Shown one piece after another: positions 31,868 to 44,399 of a stretch of DNA of 64,000 nt. Position 1 is the first letter of the stretch. Every line of letters starts with the position of its first letter. The translations under genes were made by a program, and so were the position numbers. The DNA comes from Aaosphaeria pasadenensis (lineage: Eukaryota > Ascomycota > Dothideomycetes > Pleosporales). Below the pieces are notes generated by a model that saw only the letters and a program-made list of their open reading frames with translations, searched no databases and had not been told where the DNA came from. The DNA lies in NCBI GenBank assembly GCA_022813625.1, contig JAKLMB010000015.1:372001-436000 (forward strand), given 5' to 3'.

Positions 31868-33852
31868 TCGGCTAGATTGTGGGCATCTATCATACCTATA
31901 CATCCGCTGCGAGCGCGGAAAGTTCAATGATCAATCTTGGGCAGGAAAGAATAACATGTTTGGGAAACTTGACTGACCAGTCGCAGCGGAAGTTCTTCGA
32001 AGAGTCTCTCGCGTTCAGGTTTATTCACACACGTCTGGGTAGCGCTCTCTTCGCATTGGCATTGGGGGGCACAGGAGGTTCATTTTATTGACGGCGGGAC
32101 ATCGCTCCTCATGGCTATCATTATACTTACACATCTGGAACAGGGATCTCAGACATATATTAGGAGTACAAAAGTAAATATTCCAAAAAATCATTTTCGT
32201 ATTCATCCATCCCCACGCATGTTTACCATTGAAGCAGCCCACAATACAACACCGATGCACAAGCTTCCAGCCTCTAAAGCTTATCTAGTAAATTACCATA
32301 TGCCGATCATTCCCATGTTTATGTCCGGTATGGCGCGATAGAAGCACGCTTCGGACATCCTCCACGTGGTTTTACCTTATCTGTAGAAGCACGCATCGTC
32401 TAACTTACCGTTATCGAACCGAAGCAAACGATGTTTCCCGGGGGGTTTCAAGATTGCCGGCTTCGTAAGCTTCGAATGTGAGAGGTTCTCCAATGTCCTC
32501 GCTTCGATTTGAACATTGCGGCTGCTGGGTTTAAGAGGTATGTTGCTCGATGCATACGATTTGCTGGTCACAAACGCCGAGTATCTAGCCTTACAGCCCG
32601 AGTACTGAAAGAGACGATGATGCGCGACAGTCGGCAGAGTATCCGTTGTGGAGTTGTCGTTTCGGTGACTATTCTCATGCTAGTCCTCGTATGCACAATA
32701 CACTGGACCTGATTGGTCAGACTATGGTGTGGCAGTAGCCGAAGAGAGATACTGGTAATCCCTGGTGTAGAAACGATCCGTGAAATCCACTCTTCCTCCG
32801 GGCATTTGCCATTGGTACGAGGTATGGTCCTTCAGTCTAGCGATGGTGCGAGGTCTGCGTGCAGGCATAATGATGTTATTCCTTGGTCATATCTCGGGTT
32901 GGGGGTAGTTAAGGGGTTTCCTCGAAGCTAGGTACTCACTCGACGACATTCTCTGATCAGAATTCATCGCGAAAGGAGTTTGGGATCACGAGATACCCAA
33001 TCTGCAAATTTTATGTTTACGATATTGTAGGGCTGAAGAGCTTATTACAACTTGCAGTATGTAGAGATGATAGATGATCGGAGCTTTGGTGATCGGAAGT
33101 GACCATTGTGGTAGAGGCTGTTTTAAGGTTGGAGGTTTGGGCGGGATCGCCCTTAAGGCACAGGGGTCGGTATTCTCCGCAGAGCCAAAGACGAAGGGAA
33201 GCTTGGCCTATACGCGCACCCATCGCCATCACCGCCATCGTCATCATCTTGAGAACGACCCTCCGCCTTTGGAATATTATTGAGGGTTTAACCACACTGA
33301 ATTCAACCTCAGCTTATCAGATTGCTGCAATTTACGATGATGTCGGAGAGGCCGACATGCGACGGTGTGCCAAGTACCGAGGTTCAAAACGCCTCGTACG
33401 AACCTGTTTTGGACAAGTGGATCAACATCGTTTCTGGAAGCCCTTGCGAAAGAAGGACACTCTGCACGGGACGTAGGACAGGACAGGTTCACTAATCTCT
33501 TTGGCGCCATGCCTCAGAATCACCGAAGATGCATACTTGCATGTGACGCTAGGTCTCGGACACTCCATTAGGCTAGGAATGACCTTGCTCGGACCCGTGA
33601 AACGCGGACGAAAAGTCTGCTATGATGGAACAGTGCATTCAAAGCCTTGCCTTACGAACAATTACTTATAATGGCGTGCATCTCTCAAACAGAAACTGCA
33701 TATCTCTCTTTCTACAATCTCGTCGTAATTGCATCAAACACCTGAAAAGTCTCTTCCTTGACCTCTATTGTTATATTTTTTTTGGATACCCATATATAGA
33801 CTAGAGATTGTTTCATTTCCATTGCCGTATCCTTGTTGTTTTCACATTCACC
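31868..33852. other. Gene-poor interval, 2.0 kb
   Basis: Only short ORFs. The minus ORF 32377-32571 ends next to a GTAAGT donor-like site, but no partner exon was found. A TATA-like ATATATAG (33792-33799) near the right end probably serves the CYP505 gene. Confidence 0.55.
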
Positions 33853-36800
33853 ATGGCATTTGATTCGAAAGTTAGAGGGGCGTCACCCGCTGCAAAAACG
33901 GCCGACGAGGCCACCGCACCGATTCCAGAGCCCAGTGGTCTTCCTATTCTTGGAAATATCACAGCACTCGACGCAGAATTCCCTCTTGGATCTATGAAAT
34001 CACTCGCAGATCAGTTCGGTAAGTAGAGACACGCGAAATCTGCTGTATCAGTGAACTCACCCAATTGATCAGGCGAAATATACCGACTAAGATTTCCTGG
34101 AAGATCTGTGGTGCTGGTCTCCACTCAGGCCTTGGTCAACGAGACATGTGACGAGAAGCGCTTCAAAAAGAGTATCAATACAGCTCTCAACGAGATAAGA
34201 GATGGTGTCCATGATGGACTTTTCACTGCAAAGATGGGAGAGGAGGCCTGGGGGATCGCACACAGAATTCTCATGCCCGCTTTTGGACCCCTTTCTATCC
34301 AGTCGATGTTTACCGACATGCACGACGTCGCTTCACAGCTCGCCTTGAAGTGGGCGCGTGCAGGCCCCAACTCAAAAATCATCGTCACCGATGATTTCAC
34401 AAGACTTGCATTGGATACCCTAGCCCTTTGCTCCATGGGCTACCGATTCAACAGCTACTACTCCCAGGAACTACACCCATTCATTGAGGCCATGGGTGAC
34501 TTCCTGACAGAGGCTGGTGAGAAGCCGAGACGCTTGCCGCTTCCATCCCTGTTTTATCGCCAAAAGGATGAGAAATATAAGAACGATATTGAAACCATGA
34601 GGAGGACCGCTAGGGAGGTGTTGGAATCGAGGAAATCTGGGGAGGATGACGCTAGACGCGATCTCCTCACTGCGATGATGAAGGGCGTCGACCCAAAGAC
34701 TGGAAAGCACATGACGGATGAAAGCATCATGGACAACCTGATCACCTTCCTAATTGCCGGACACGAGACTACATCTGGTCTCTTGTCCTTTGTATTCTAC
34801 CAGCTCTGCAGACATCCCGAAGCCTACCAAAAGGCACAGAAGGAGGTAGACGAGGCTGTTGGCAAGAAAGCCATCAAGGTTGAGGATCTCAACAAATTGC
34901 CCTACTTGAACGCCGTGCTCCGCGAGACCCTACGAGTGAACGCCACTATTCCGTTGTTTACTGTCGAGGCATTCGAGGATACTCTCCTTGCCGGAAAGTA
35001 CCCCGTGAAGGCCGGCGAGACCATTGTGAATCTGCTCGCAAAGTCCCAACTCGACCCCAAGGTTTTCGGAGACGATGCTCTTGAGTTCAAGCCTGAGCGC
35101 ATGCTCGACGAGCCTTTCAAGAAGTTGAACGAGGACTTCCCCAACTGCTGGAAGCCATTCGGTAACGGCATGCGTGGTTGTATTGGTCGTCCCTTCGCCT
35201 GGCAAGAGTCTCTGCTCGTTATGACTATGCTCCTCCAGAACTTCAACTTTGTTTTGGAGCCGGCGGGCTACCAGCTGGGATTCAAGCAAACGCTTACGAT
35301 CAAGCCAAAGGATATGCACATGCGTGCCATCTTGCGCGATGGACTGACCGCTGTTGGCCTTCAGCACCGTCTCTCGGGTCAAGCCATCCCAGAGGCCAAT
35401 GGTTCCAAGAAGGCTGCAGAATCCGCCGATGACAGCAGCAAGGTCCCCTTGACAGTTCTCTACGGATCCAACAGTGGTACATGCGAGTCTCTTGCGCAGC
35501 GTGTGGCTACTGATGCCCCGTCCCATGGTTTCAGGGCCACAAAGGTTGATTGCCTCGATAGCCTGAAGGGTAATCTGCCAACGGACCAGGCTGTTGTGAT
35601 CATCACAGCTTCATATGAAGGACAAGCACCCGACAATGCATCTCACTTCGTCGCTTGGCTAGAGGATTCCAAGAAAGAGGAGAGCCCATTGAAGAATGTT
35701 GCCTACACTGTCTTTGGATGCGGTCACAAGGACTGGACGCAGACATACCATCGTATTCCTAAATTGGTGGATGCGGCCATTGCTGATCTTGGAGGCGAGA
35801 GGGTCGCCGAGATTGGTCTTGCTGACGTCTCTCAAAACCAGGTCTTCACCGATTTCGAACACTGGGAGGATAACGTGCTGTGGCCTTCTCTCACAAAGAA
35901 GTACAATGTCACCGCTCAAGATAAGGATGAATCTGCAGTCAATGCACAGGTCAAGATCTCGACCCCCAGAGCATCAACGCTCCGCCAGAATGTCCAGCCC
36001 GGTCTTGTTACGGAGGCAAAGATCCTCACTAAGGATACTTTCGACAAGCAAGCGAAGAAGCATCTCGAGATCCGTCTCCCCGAAGGCACTACGTACTCCG
36101 CAGGCGATTACTTGGTGGTCTTGCCCATCAACCCCAAGGAGAATGTCAACCGCGCAATGCGCCGTTTCCAGTTGCCCACAGATGCCCATCTTGAGATTAC
36201 CACCGAGGGACCAACTGCTCTTCCCACCAACACCTCTCTTTCCGCCTACGAGATCTTGAGCTCATACGTTGAGCTGCAGCAGCCAGCAACCAAGCGGGTA
36301 TGTAACCAACAAAGTGCGCCATCCACATCAATCCTCTCTAACAAGTGAACAGAGCCTCCTTGTCCTCGCTGCATCCACCACTGATGAGCAGACCAAGTCA
36401 GCCCTCGAGAAGCTAGCCGATGAAGATTTCGCTCAGGAGATCAACGCCAAGCGTGTCTCCGTCCTTGACCTCCTCGAACGCTTCCCCAGCATCGACCTTC
36501 CTATCGGCACATTCCTGACGTTGATGCCACCAATGCGGGTCCGACAATAGTAAGCTCTCTTCCCGCTCAACCAGCAAACAGCCACTAACTTCCAAAGCTC
36601 CATCTCATCCTCTCCTCTCTGGAAGGCTGACCACGTCACACTGACCTTCTCCGTGCTGCACAAGAACGCCCTATCCGGCCAAGGAACCCACATCGGCGTC
36701 GCCTCGACCTACCTCGCGGCGCTCGAAAAGGGCGACACAGTCCACATCGCTGTGCGGCCCTCGCACGCCGCCTTCAGCCTCCCCTCGGACCTCGAAACCA

Positions 36801-37273
36801 CGCCCATCATCGGCGTCGCCGCCGGCACGGGTCTCTCGCCCTTCCGCGCCTTCGTGCAGGAGCGCGCCGCCATGATCGAATCCGGCCGCAAGCTCGCGCC
36901 CGCCATCTTCTTCTACGGCTGCCGCTCCCCGGAAACGGACGACTTGTACCGCGAGGAGTTCGACGAGTGGCAGCGCATTGGTGCGGTGGACGTCCGCAGG
37001 GCGTACAGCCGTGCGGCTGAGAAGAGCGAGGGCGCGAAGTACGTCCAGGACCGTATGTTGCACGACCGTGAGGATGTGGCGAAGTTGTGGCGGGATGGCG
37101 CGAAGGTGTATGTGTGTGGATCGAGAGCCATTGCGGATGCGGCGAAGGAGACGATTATTAAGATCAAGGTTGGTATGGAGACTGCGGATGGGAAGGATGA
37201 TGACTCCAAGGGTGTGCAGGAGTGGTTTGATTCGCTGAGAAATGTGAGGTATGTCACTGATGTCTTCGATTAA
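33853..37273 (+). CDS. Self-sufficient cytochrome P450-reductase fusion, CYP505 (P450foxy-like)
   Basis: Four exons (33853-34018, 34073-36297, 36353-36549, 36598-37273), 1087 aa, the usual CYP505 length. The N-terminal P450 domain has the I-helix AGHETTSG, the ExxR motif (LRETLR) and the heme loop FGNGMRGCIGRPF. It is followed by a flavodoxin-like FMN domain (LYGSNSGTCESLA, with TASYEGQAPDNA) and an FAD/NADPH domain (YSISSSP, GVAAGTGLSPFRAF, FYGCRSPETD). There is no N-terminal membrane anchor, so the enzyme should be soluble. CYP505A enzymes hydroxylate medium and long fatty acids at subterminal positions with NADPH, with no separate reductase. The exact substrate is unknown. A TATA-like element lies about 55 bp upstream. 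Confidence 0.97.
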
Positions 37274-37524
37274 GCAAGACAGGGCGACATAGAAAAGGGA
37301 GAATCATAGATTTTGCATAGATTAGCGAGCATTTACAGTCCCATATTGGGAAATAGACACGCATTACTTCATATAAGAACACCCATCAGTAACGTTCCAT
37401 TATCATCACACGTGATCCATCAAATCAACAAGCATTGAATCTTCAAAGTGCATGTTCTTGGGGGTATTGCTTTTCATTGTATAGATATATACATAGTTTT
37501 TGCTTAACTTCCACCTCACATAAC

Positions 37525-38263
37525 CTATGCGGTGATCTTGGTCTTGATGAACGCCAAAGCCTGGGCACCGTACTTGTTGACGTACTGCTGGTGAGAGTTG
37601 GCATCGTTTCCATTGCAGCAGTAAGGGTCGGTGGAGTCGCAGTACGACTTCAGCCTGTCGGTCTTGGCCGGCGAGCACTGGAAGCCAGCAGGACGAGCGG
37701 CAAACTGTACATCCAAACATCAGTGTCGAAACAAATAACGGGACTGTCAAATCACTTACGCCCTGTGCCGTGCAAGTTCCGACATTGTAGGGGAGACCAG
37801 CGCGGTTATGAGGGTCACCAAGGAAGATAGCCGCCTTGACAGCCTCGAGCGCAGCACCGGTGAGCGTTGCACCAGCTCCGCCGCAGAGAGCGTTGTCCAT
37901 GATCTGACCGCCCTGGGAGTATCCAATGAGGACGATTTGAGTGTCGGGGCACTTCTGGTTGTACGCAGTGACGGCCTTGACGACGGCGGCGGTACCCTGG
38001 GTAGCGGAATTGTCGTAGCTGACGCCACCGCACTGGGACTGTCCTCCGCAGGCTGGGTAGACGATGGCTTCAGAACCGGCGCCCGCGTAGGCGGACTTGA
38101 CGGAGTTGACGAGACCTTGGGAGGTGCCGTAGCCGGCGGGAGCGGTCGTCTCTCGTGCGCCGAAGACGTAGACCTTCGGGCAGCTTTGCCTCTCGGCGAG
38201 CTCAGCTGGAGCGGCGGCAGCGAGGCCGAGGAGGGAGAGAGCGGCAGCGGCGGTGACCTTCAT
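37525..38263 (-). CDS. Secreted CE5 esterase: acetylxylan esterase or cutinase family
   Basis: Two exons, 37760-38263 and 37525-37704 (55-nt intron), 227 aa. The start is the ATG at 38263 (MKVTAAAALSLLGLAAAAPA), a clear signal peptide. The frame runs further upstream but without fungal-like sequence. The nucleophile is Ser116 in IGYSQGGQI. The acid is Asp194 in STDPYCC and the base His206 in NSHQQY. Eight or more cysteines fit several disulfides. The motifs GARETTAPAGYG and YCDSTDPYCC point to acetylxylan esterase (the Axe2/AXEII type) rather than a true cutinase. It deacetylates xylan outside the cell and so could work with the GH30 xylanase 16 kb away. Confidence 0.93.
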
Positions 38264-39466
38264 GGTTGCTATATCAGGTAGTCTTCGAGAAAAACCGTTG
38301 TCAGATCTGGAACTGTGACGAAGATCCAAATCTGGGCCGGGAAACATGACAGTACATATACTAAAACATTTCTTCTCCCAGGCTCTTTTCCATCGTTTCC
38401 CCCCTGATCAGCTCTTTAGGCAGAAATACCGGGCGCAGAGGAAGTAGGTCTATATGTTTTGTGGGGTAAGTTGCACATAGTTGGTAACTTGATACAATGC
38501 TATCCCCTTTCATCCGTTGCGAGCAATCTATCCGTAGCCCTGTGACGGGAATTAAATACATGGGTTCGGTACAATCCTTGCCTATTTGACGTGGAGGACA
38601 GATGTGGCGTTTCTGGGGTGCAGGAAAGAGTTAATTGTTTCGAGACGAAGCGAACGAATTAGATTGATGCGCAAATATATTCTACGGCTTTTCGAAACTC
38701 TAGGTAGATACTTTGCGGACTGTGTCTGGCCGATGAGGTACCGGGCTAGGACGAGGGGAAGTGGATAAAAGGGTAGTTCAGGTGGCAATCCTGGTATCGA
38801 GGTTGGCTCGTAGAGTGCAAGCAATATCAGGAAAAGCTTGAACACACTGCAGCTGTAAAGGTTTACAGATCATTGATTGCTACCTCCGTGACAGGTCCGA
38901 ATCATCACACAATGATCAGAAAGTTCCTGGACCCAGGCAAATGAAACCAAATAAATCAGTCAACGAAAAGTTATGAAACAAGAGATTGGCACAGACATTG
39001 TTCACGTCACGCGCAAAGGCGAGGCTGGCGTGACGTTCATGCACAATGCGCCCCCTGATATTTTGACTGAATCAGAGACAAAAGCCTCGGCAAAAAACCA
39101 GCACTCGGACCGAAACCACATTCGCATTTCGTGGTATGAGTTATACTGTGTATGTTCCGTTTTGCCTTTTTTAATTAATCGAATCGTCATCAAGCTGGCG
39201 TGAAGGCAAGCTATTGGGTATTCGGTGTTTACCAAACGGGCATTATTTGCTCTCTTCCCAATACTATAGTCCTCAAAAACATATCTCTTCTATTTTTATC
39301 AACTCATTGTCCGCTCATATTTCTAATAGATGCTCGTTACAATAATAAAATCTTGTAGAGCAGATCAACGCACCTTGCTAAACATACACAACATATAGAA
39401 CATTGTCTCTTCTCCCCAGCCCAAGACCTAGACGGTGGATCACTACTGTTTATTTTTATTGGCTGC
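38264..39466. other. Intergenic, 1.2 kb
   Basis: Promoter of the CE5 gene and 3' flank of the P450 gene. Only short ORFs. Nothing else seen. Confidence 0.6.
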
Positions 39467-41402
39467 CTACCTTGCTTTGAATTCCAGATACAGTGGCGGT
39501 AGCTTTATCAGAGGCGTGTCGAGAAAGTCTTTATCGAATGCTTCGCCTGTTTCCCCGGGAGCGAAATCGATGTCGAAGTTTTGGACGATAGATGAGATGG
39601 ATATCCTCAAATTAGCGTATGCCAGGTTATTTCCCGGACACGTATGCACACCTGTTCCATATCAATATCATCGATAGAAAAGTTCTATTTTAATCGAAGT
39701 ACTCACCAAGACCGAATGGCATGAACGGAGCGTCATCCGTTCCCATTTCCTCCCGCCTTGACCCAAACCTCTCTGGAATGAATTCAAAGGGCTGCTTCCA
39801 CCACCTCTCATCCCGCATAATCAGTATCGGAGGTACTGTTACATTGACATTGCCGGGAATGTACTGCTCATCGATTTGTAAGCCTCTGGCAGGTGTCTGT
39901 CGAGGTGGCTGCGATATAACCGGTGGCTTCAACCTCAGCGTCTCGTTGACGATGTCGTCGAGGTACGTCACTTTTCTTATTTTGTCATAGCTCCAGGATG
40001 AAGGCCCGTCAGGCAATGCTTCGTCAACAAGGCGACGAACTTTGGATTGGACATCTTTATTTTTGGCTAAGTAGAAAAGAGCGCATGCCAGAACGTTCGC
40101 AAAAGTATCACTGCGCGATATTAGCATTGTGAAAGGGAAACAAGGAGCGAATTGGCAAAGGGGAAACCCACCTTCCTGCAATGATGATGACTCTTGAGTC
40201 GTCTGCCAGTGACTCTTTCGTTGGAGAGGCCGATATATCCTTGTCTTTGACAGCTTTAATGAGCCACGACGCGATGTCTTGAGGAGTTGCATCACTATCC
40301 CATCTCTATAGACATCAGTAGACTGTATGAAATATTTGAGATTGATCACTCACGCTCTCCTTTGCCTCCATCTCGCGAGCGCAGAACTTGAAGAAGCTTG
40401 CGAACCCTGCGGCGGCCCCAGGTATCGAGCTGAGAATGTTCAGCAGCCACGGCGTTTCTCCTAACGTACCCAAATGTGTCATATGGTCGTGGATAGCATG
40501 CGTGGCAGGGTGCAATTTTCCTGTTTTGAGATTGTCGAAATCCTTGCTAAAGCCAACGGAGCCCATGATATCGAAAGACAGCATCATGGACCATTTCGTT
40601 ACATCCATTGGAGTTCCATTATTTCGACGCATTTGCGCGAGGAGTAGATTCACCTTTTCCGTGATTCTTGGCTCATAGTTTCCAATGGCTGCATTGTAAT
40701 CAATACATGTTATTGTGAGCCGTGGTTTGTTCTTCTTTACCTTTCATTGAAAGACCCCTATCCCACGCTCGGCGTCGGAGTTTATATCCAGCTTCATCCC
40801 TTGTCATGTTGATGGAGACTTTTGTTGGATCATTACCTGAGTTGCCATAAAATGTCCCTTTGATGCAATTGCTCTGCGGACCAAAGATGAGTGGAACTGC
40901 AGACTTCCGCATAATACTGATCTGACGCGGTCCTGGACGCATTTAAGCCTTTGTTATAATCCTATCATACATTCATAAACTGACCAACGCGAACAAAATC
41001 GCCGTACCTTGCGTGCATGGCTTCAGTTTCCTTGTAGTATCGCACATCTTTGGCTGATAGATAGAATGCGTAGAACTTGGAAACCCCTGCTAAGAAAGGC
41101 CCGGGAACCTTTCGACATCGGTGGAAGAAAACACGATACGATACTATGCTGCTAAGTAGACTGATGTTGAAAGAAATTGCCATCAATGTGGAAGCAATGA
41201 GAGCATTAGCAAAACCATGTCCCTGCCCCACGAAGGCGTAAACAATGCCAAAGTAGATAGCGCTATATGATGCAATGAAGTGATACATGATGAGTTCGAA
41301 TTCAAATTTCAGACTCAGAATTGCTGCATGAGCAACAAGGCCGAAGAAGGCGCTCGTGCAGACCAAAGAGAACAGATTGGATTGCGCATTGTCGACGAGC
41401 AT
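39467..41402 (-). CDS. Membrane cytochrome P450, multi-span N-terminus
   Basis: Six exons on the minus strand: 40985-41402, 40741-40932, 40354-40688, 40172-40305, 39707-40110 and 39467-39651. They sum to 556 codons (555 aa). Start ATG at 41402 (MLVDNAQSNLFSLV). The N-terminus has about three hydrophobic spans before the proline-rich hinge KVPGPF, a layout seen in a set of fungal P450s of secondary metabolism. Further motifs are an I-helix region (IIIAGSDTFANVLA), ExxR (NETLRLKPP) and PERF. The heme loop FGLGVHTCPGNNLAYANLR is split by the last intron. The substrate is unknown; family resemblance to tryprostatin-hydroxylase-type enzymes is only a vague impression. No neighbouring backbone synthase is present, so it is not part of an evident cluster. 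Confidence 0.92.
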
Positions 41403-42059
41403 GATGAGATTGAAGTCACTTTGGTTTATCGTCAGTGTGCATATTATTGACAAAGAAGAAAAAATCACTTTCGAAGGCAGATCATTGGTTTATGTTTCCT
41501 TGTGTTACTCGCATTGCAGGATGATCGAAAGGCTGCTGACTGATATGCCAGGATACAACGCTTGGCCGGGGTACAGCATCTGAACAATATATGACACCCG
41601 CCTGATTGGTTGTAATGCACTTACAGCACATCATGCAGACTCCGGAATCACATCTTCAGCCTCACATAAAAAAATCGTTGTGCATTACCTAGCGTGACTT
41701 GGCGCTTTAAATGTGTCTTTCTTACAGTTACGGTCTATTAGAGAGTGATTGTACGTTTGTCATTATATTAAAGCTGGATTCGACTTCTCAGCTTGGATTG
41801 TGTATAGGTGGAATGGCCTGAAATGCCTTCACCGTAGACCGAAAAAACCAGTTACGCCTGTATCCCACACCTAATACTGACCGCCCATTCATAGTCATGT
41901 CCATGCCCATAACTTCATGAAGCCACAAAGACTAGTCGTACTAGGGACCCTGCGGAGTGAGTGAAAAGACGTTGAGCTCTCGCAGCCATCTTGTCAACCT
42001 TGCAACCTTGTACAAGCTCAACTCACACCGATCCACTTTCGCTCCCTTAGAAGGACGAC
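41403..42059. other. Intergenic, 0.7 kb
   Basis: Promoter of the P450 gene and 3' flank of the small basic gene. No coding signal. Confidence 0.6.
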
Positions 42060-42539
42060 TCACCAGGCCTTAGACTCCAACGACGCCTCCAGCTCCCGCT
42101 CAGTCTCCGGCACCCACACACTCTGCATATCCACCATCCAATTAACATAGATCCCATTCTTGTACCCCTCCCCGTCCTTCTGAACCTCCTCCTCCTTCTC
42201 TCCAAACGTCACCAGCTTCTTGCACTTCTCCTTCAACTCCTGCATCGTCGACCCCTTATTCTTCTCCTTCTCCTCACGCTTGCGCTGCTTCCTGTCGCGC
42301 TCGACGCGCTTGCTCTCCTCACGGTAGCGACGCACGAGTTCGGCCCTCCAGACGTCGCGAAGGCGGCGGCGATGCTTCTTCTTGCCCTGGGCGATCAGCT
42401 CGGCGACGATAGGCTCTCTCGCCTCGTGGTGGTCGGAGACGGGCCAGCTCCAGTTGCGGAAGTAGGTGAGGTACCTGTCGTCTTCGTCGTCGAGGATGTA
42501 AGGGACTTCGACGCCGGGGGCGTGGATGACGTACGGCAT
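42060..42539 (-). CDS. Uncharacterised basic coiled-coil protein, 159 aa
   Basis: Minus-strand frame with first ATG at 42539 (MPYVIHAPGVEVPYILDDED), context GACAACATG. The open frame runs on to 42695 and could belong to a longer protein with a further exon, since its first codon there is GTG. The middle is Lys/Arg/Glu-rich and likely a long helix (AELVRRYREESKRVERDRKQ, then RKREEKEKNKG). The ends are conserved-looking and Trp-rich (LTYFRNWSWPVSDHHEAREP, NWMVDMQSVWVPETE). No domain recognised; a nucleic-acid or nuclear role would fit the basic helix but is not shown. Confidence 0.55.
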   Translation of the reverse strand: MPYVIHAPGVEVPYILDDEDDRYLTYFRNWSWPVSDHHEAREPIVAELIAQGKKKHRRRLRDVWRAELVRRYREESKRVERDRKQRKREEKEKNKGSTMQELKEKCKKLVTFGEKEEEVQKDGEGYKNGIYVNWMVDMQSVWVPETERELEASLESKAW

Positions 42540-43479
42540 GTTGTCGATAGATGGATGGTCTGGGTTTGTGCGACGAGAGGCCGCTAGAGCGTCAGCTAAG
42601 TGTGCTTGTAGTGAGGTATGAGCCGTAGAAAGTGGGATTGGAGTGGTGTTTGCAGAGCCTGTGGTGGGTGCTGCCTGGTTGTGCGGCCTGTACACACTGC
42701 CTTCTGGCAGAATCGTCTTGGTTCGGAGCGCAGAGCGAAGAGGTACGAGCTGGAGGAGGGAATGGGTGGTAAATAGATCTTTATGAGAAGTAGCTAATTC
42801 ATTTTCACCTTCACCTCACTCCAGAAAAACAGTGAAATCGTGGCCAAGGCGAAATTCGTGAACCAACTTCACCTCGACACAACGGTACGGTGAGCGAGAA
42901 GGCGACATTATGAACTAACGAATCATCTTCCTCTTATCCCACCTCGTAGAACGAATACTCCCATATTTTTCAGTGAAAATGCGAAATCTTTCGGAGGTGT
43001 ATGTACAGTAATATAGAACTTGTCTTGCAGGCTCGGCTGGGACTTTGGGAGTGAGGCTCTGTCTCTTAGACCACAGTGTTCGACACGAGGCATCATGCGC
43101 CAGCAGCGTTCAGGCACTGATGGAAACCAGGAAACAAGATGAAATCATCTAATTTGGGAGCTCTACGTATGAAAGGGGCATTCTGCGCATCGTGATTATA
43201 TGCCCGCGATCAGTGATGGATGTCTTGTATTGGTGCCTATGACAGCTTAGACCACACTGAAAATCATCATGGTACCAGTACTCCCTCCCAATTGCTGTCT
43301 TTCCCAAAATACCAATCTCAAAGCCATCCTTCGATACACTAAAATTCTTGAAGCCAAAATATGCTTATTGCGAACATGCCAGGTACCCATCAATTCGCAC
43401 TCCCAAAACCTCCCGCTAAGAGAACCGAATGCGATAGTAGCAAACTCGCTCATTGCATGAACAGACAAACATTTCCCAC

Positions 43480-43714
43480 CAGGCACCCACAAAGAAAACT
43501 TTAACTCCCTTCGCTCCACCACAAACACCACTTCCAATCCTATATCAACCTCTCTCCTCCCGCCCACCTTCTCCTCTCCCATCTCTCTCCCCTACCCTCA
43601 TTCACAAACACCAACTTATAGAACCTCTCCCTACCATTACCATATATACCAACCCAACAGAACCCAACACCTATATATAAAGCACTTCCACCAAACAAAC
43701 AACGTCTCCATGAC
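43480..43714 (+). promoter_or_regulatory. Pyrimidine-rich tract plus TATA element without a large ORF
   Basis: About 200 nt of C/T-rich sequence ends in TATATATAAAG (43672-43682), followed near 43709 by an ATG opening a six-codon frame. This is the classic look of a strong fungal core promoter. It may start a long leader for the GT2 gene 690 bp downstream, or a non-coding RNA. Confidence 0.4.
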
Positions 43715-44146
43715 CACCTCGAGCACCTGAGCGTTTCCACTCAAGACCCCGGCATCACAAGCACCCGCTCATCTGCAGGACGAGATATACCTTACACATC
43801 GGCAGACGCTGGCGTGCCGTGTTTCTTCTTCCCAGGCTGAGCGTACGTCGGACTGGCAGAGGAGCACTAAGGGAGAGTGTTGGGGTGGACTTCACAATGC
43901 TCTCTCACATCTCCGCACGCTCGGTCGGTCGCGGCTGGAAAAGCTGCAATGCTGAGGGATTGCCTGACTTGCCTGTCAGAAGAGTTGGGGAGATTTGACT
44001 GGAGCATTGTGCAAGCGACTCGCGATTCAACACCCTAACTGAACAGTGGTGTTGAAGTGTCTACACAACACGCGTGCACCATGCACGAAGTTGTAACTGA
44101 ACAATGATACTTCAACATTGCGAAGATGGAGGAGGAGTCAGAGTCG

Positions 44147-44154
44147 TATATAAG
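44147..44154 (+). promoter_or_regulatory. TATA-like element before the GT2 gene
   Basis: TATATAAG about 250 bp upstream of the GT2 ATG at 44400. It suggests a leader of roughly 200 nt. Confidence 0.45.
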
Positions 44155-44399
44155 AGGATGGGGAGATGTTGGGCTGCAAGCAGTTGTCATTCCCCATTCC
44201 GAGTTCATTACAGTTATATATCGACAAGTACAACAGTGTCATATCTGCGAAGAGTCAGGTACTTTTCCTCGAAACTCCTTCGTTGGCCATAGAGAGACAA
44301 AGCACTGTTCGAGGCGTAGACTGTGAAGCAATTTCCACGACGAACGGACGTTGACATAGACACGACTTCCGTTTGCGACACACGGCGTATGACGCAAAA

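Larger units (their letters stand above)
42540..44399. other. Gene-poor interval with strong promoter-like tract, 1.9 kb
   Basis: No long coding frame. 43.48-43.72 kb is strongly C/T- and C/A-rich on the plus strand and ends in a TATA element, followed by an ATG with a six-codon frame. A second TATA element (44147-44154) lies closer to the GT2 gene. Both are listed separately. Confidence 0.55.

Noticed and set aside
32377..32571. Minus ORF ending at a GTAAGT donor-like site
   Set aside because: The sequence before the donor looks protein-like, but no acceptor with an open exon was found within about 1 kb.
37808..38281. 157-codon plus-strand ORF rich in Gly/Leu/Asp
   Set aside because: Antisense of the CE5 esterase exon 1; no independent features.
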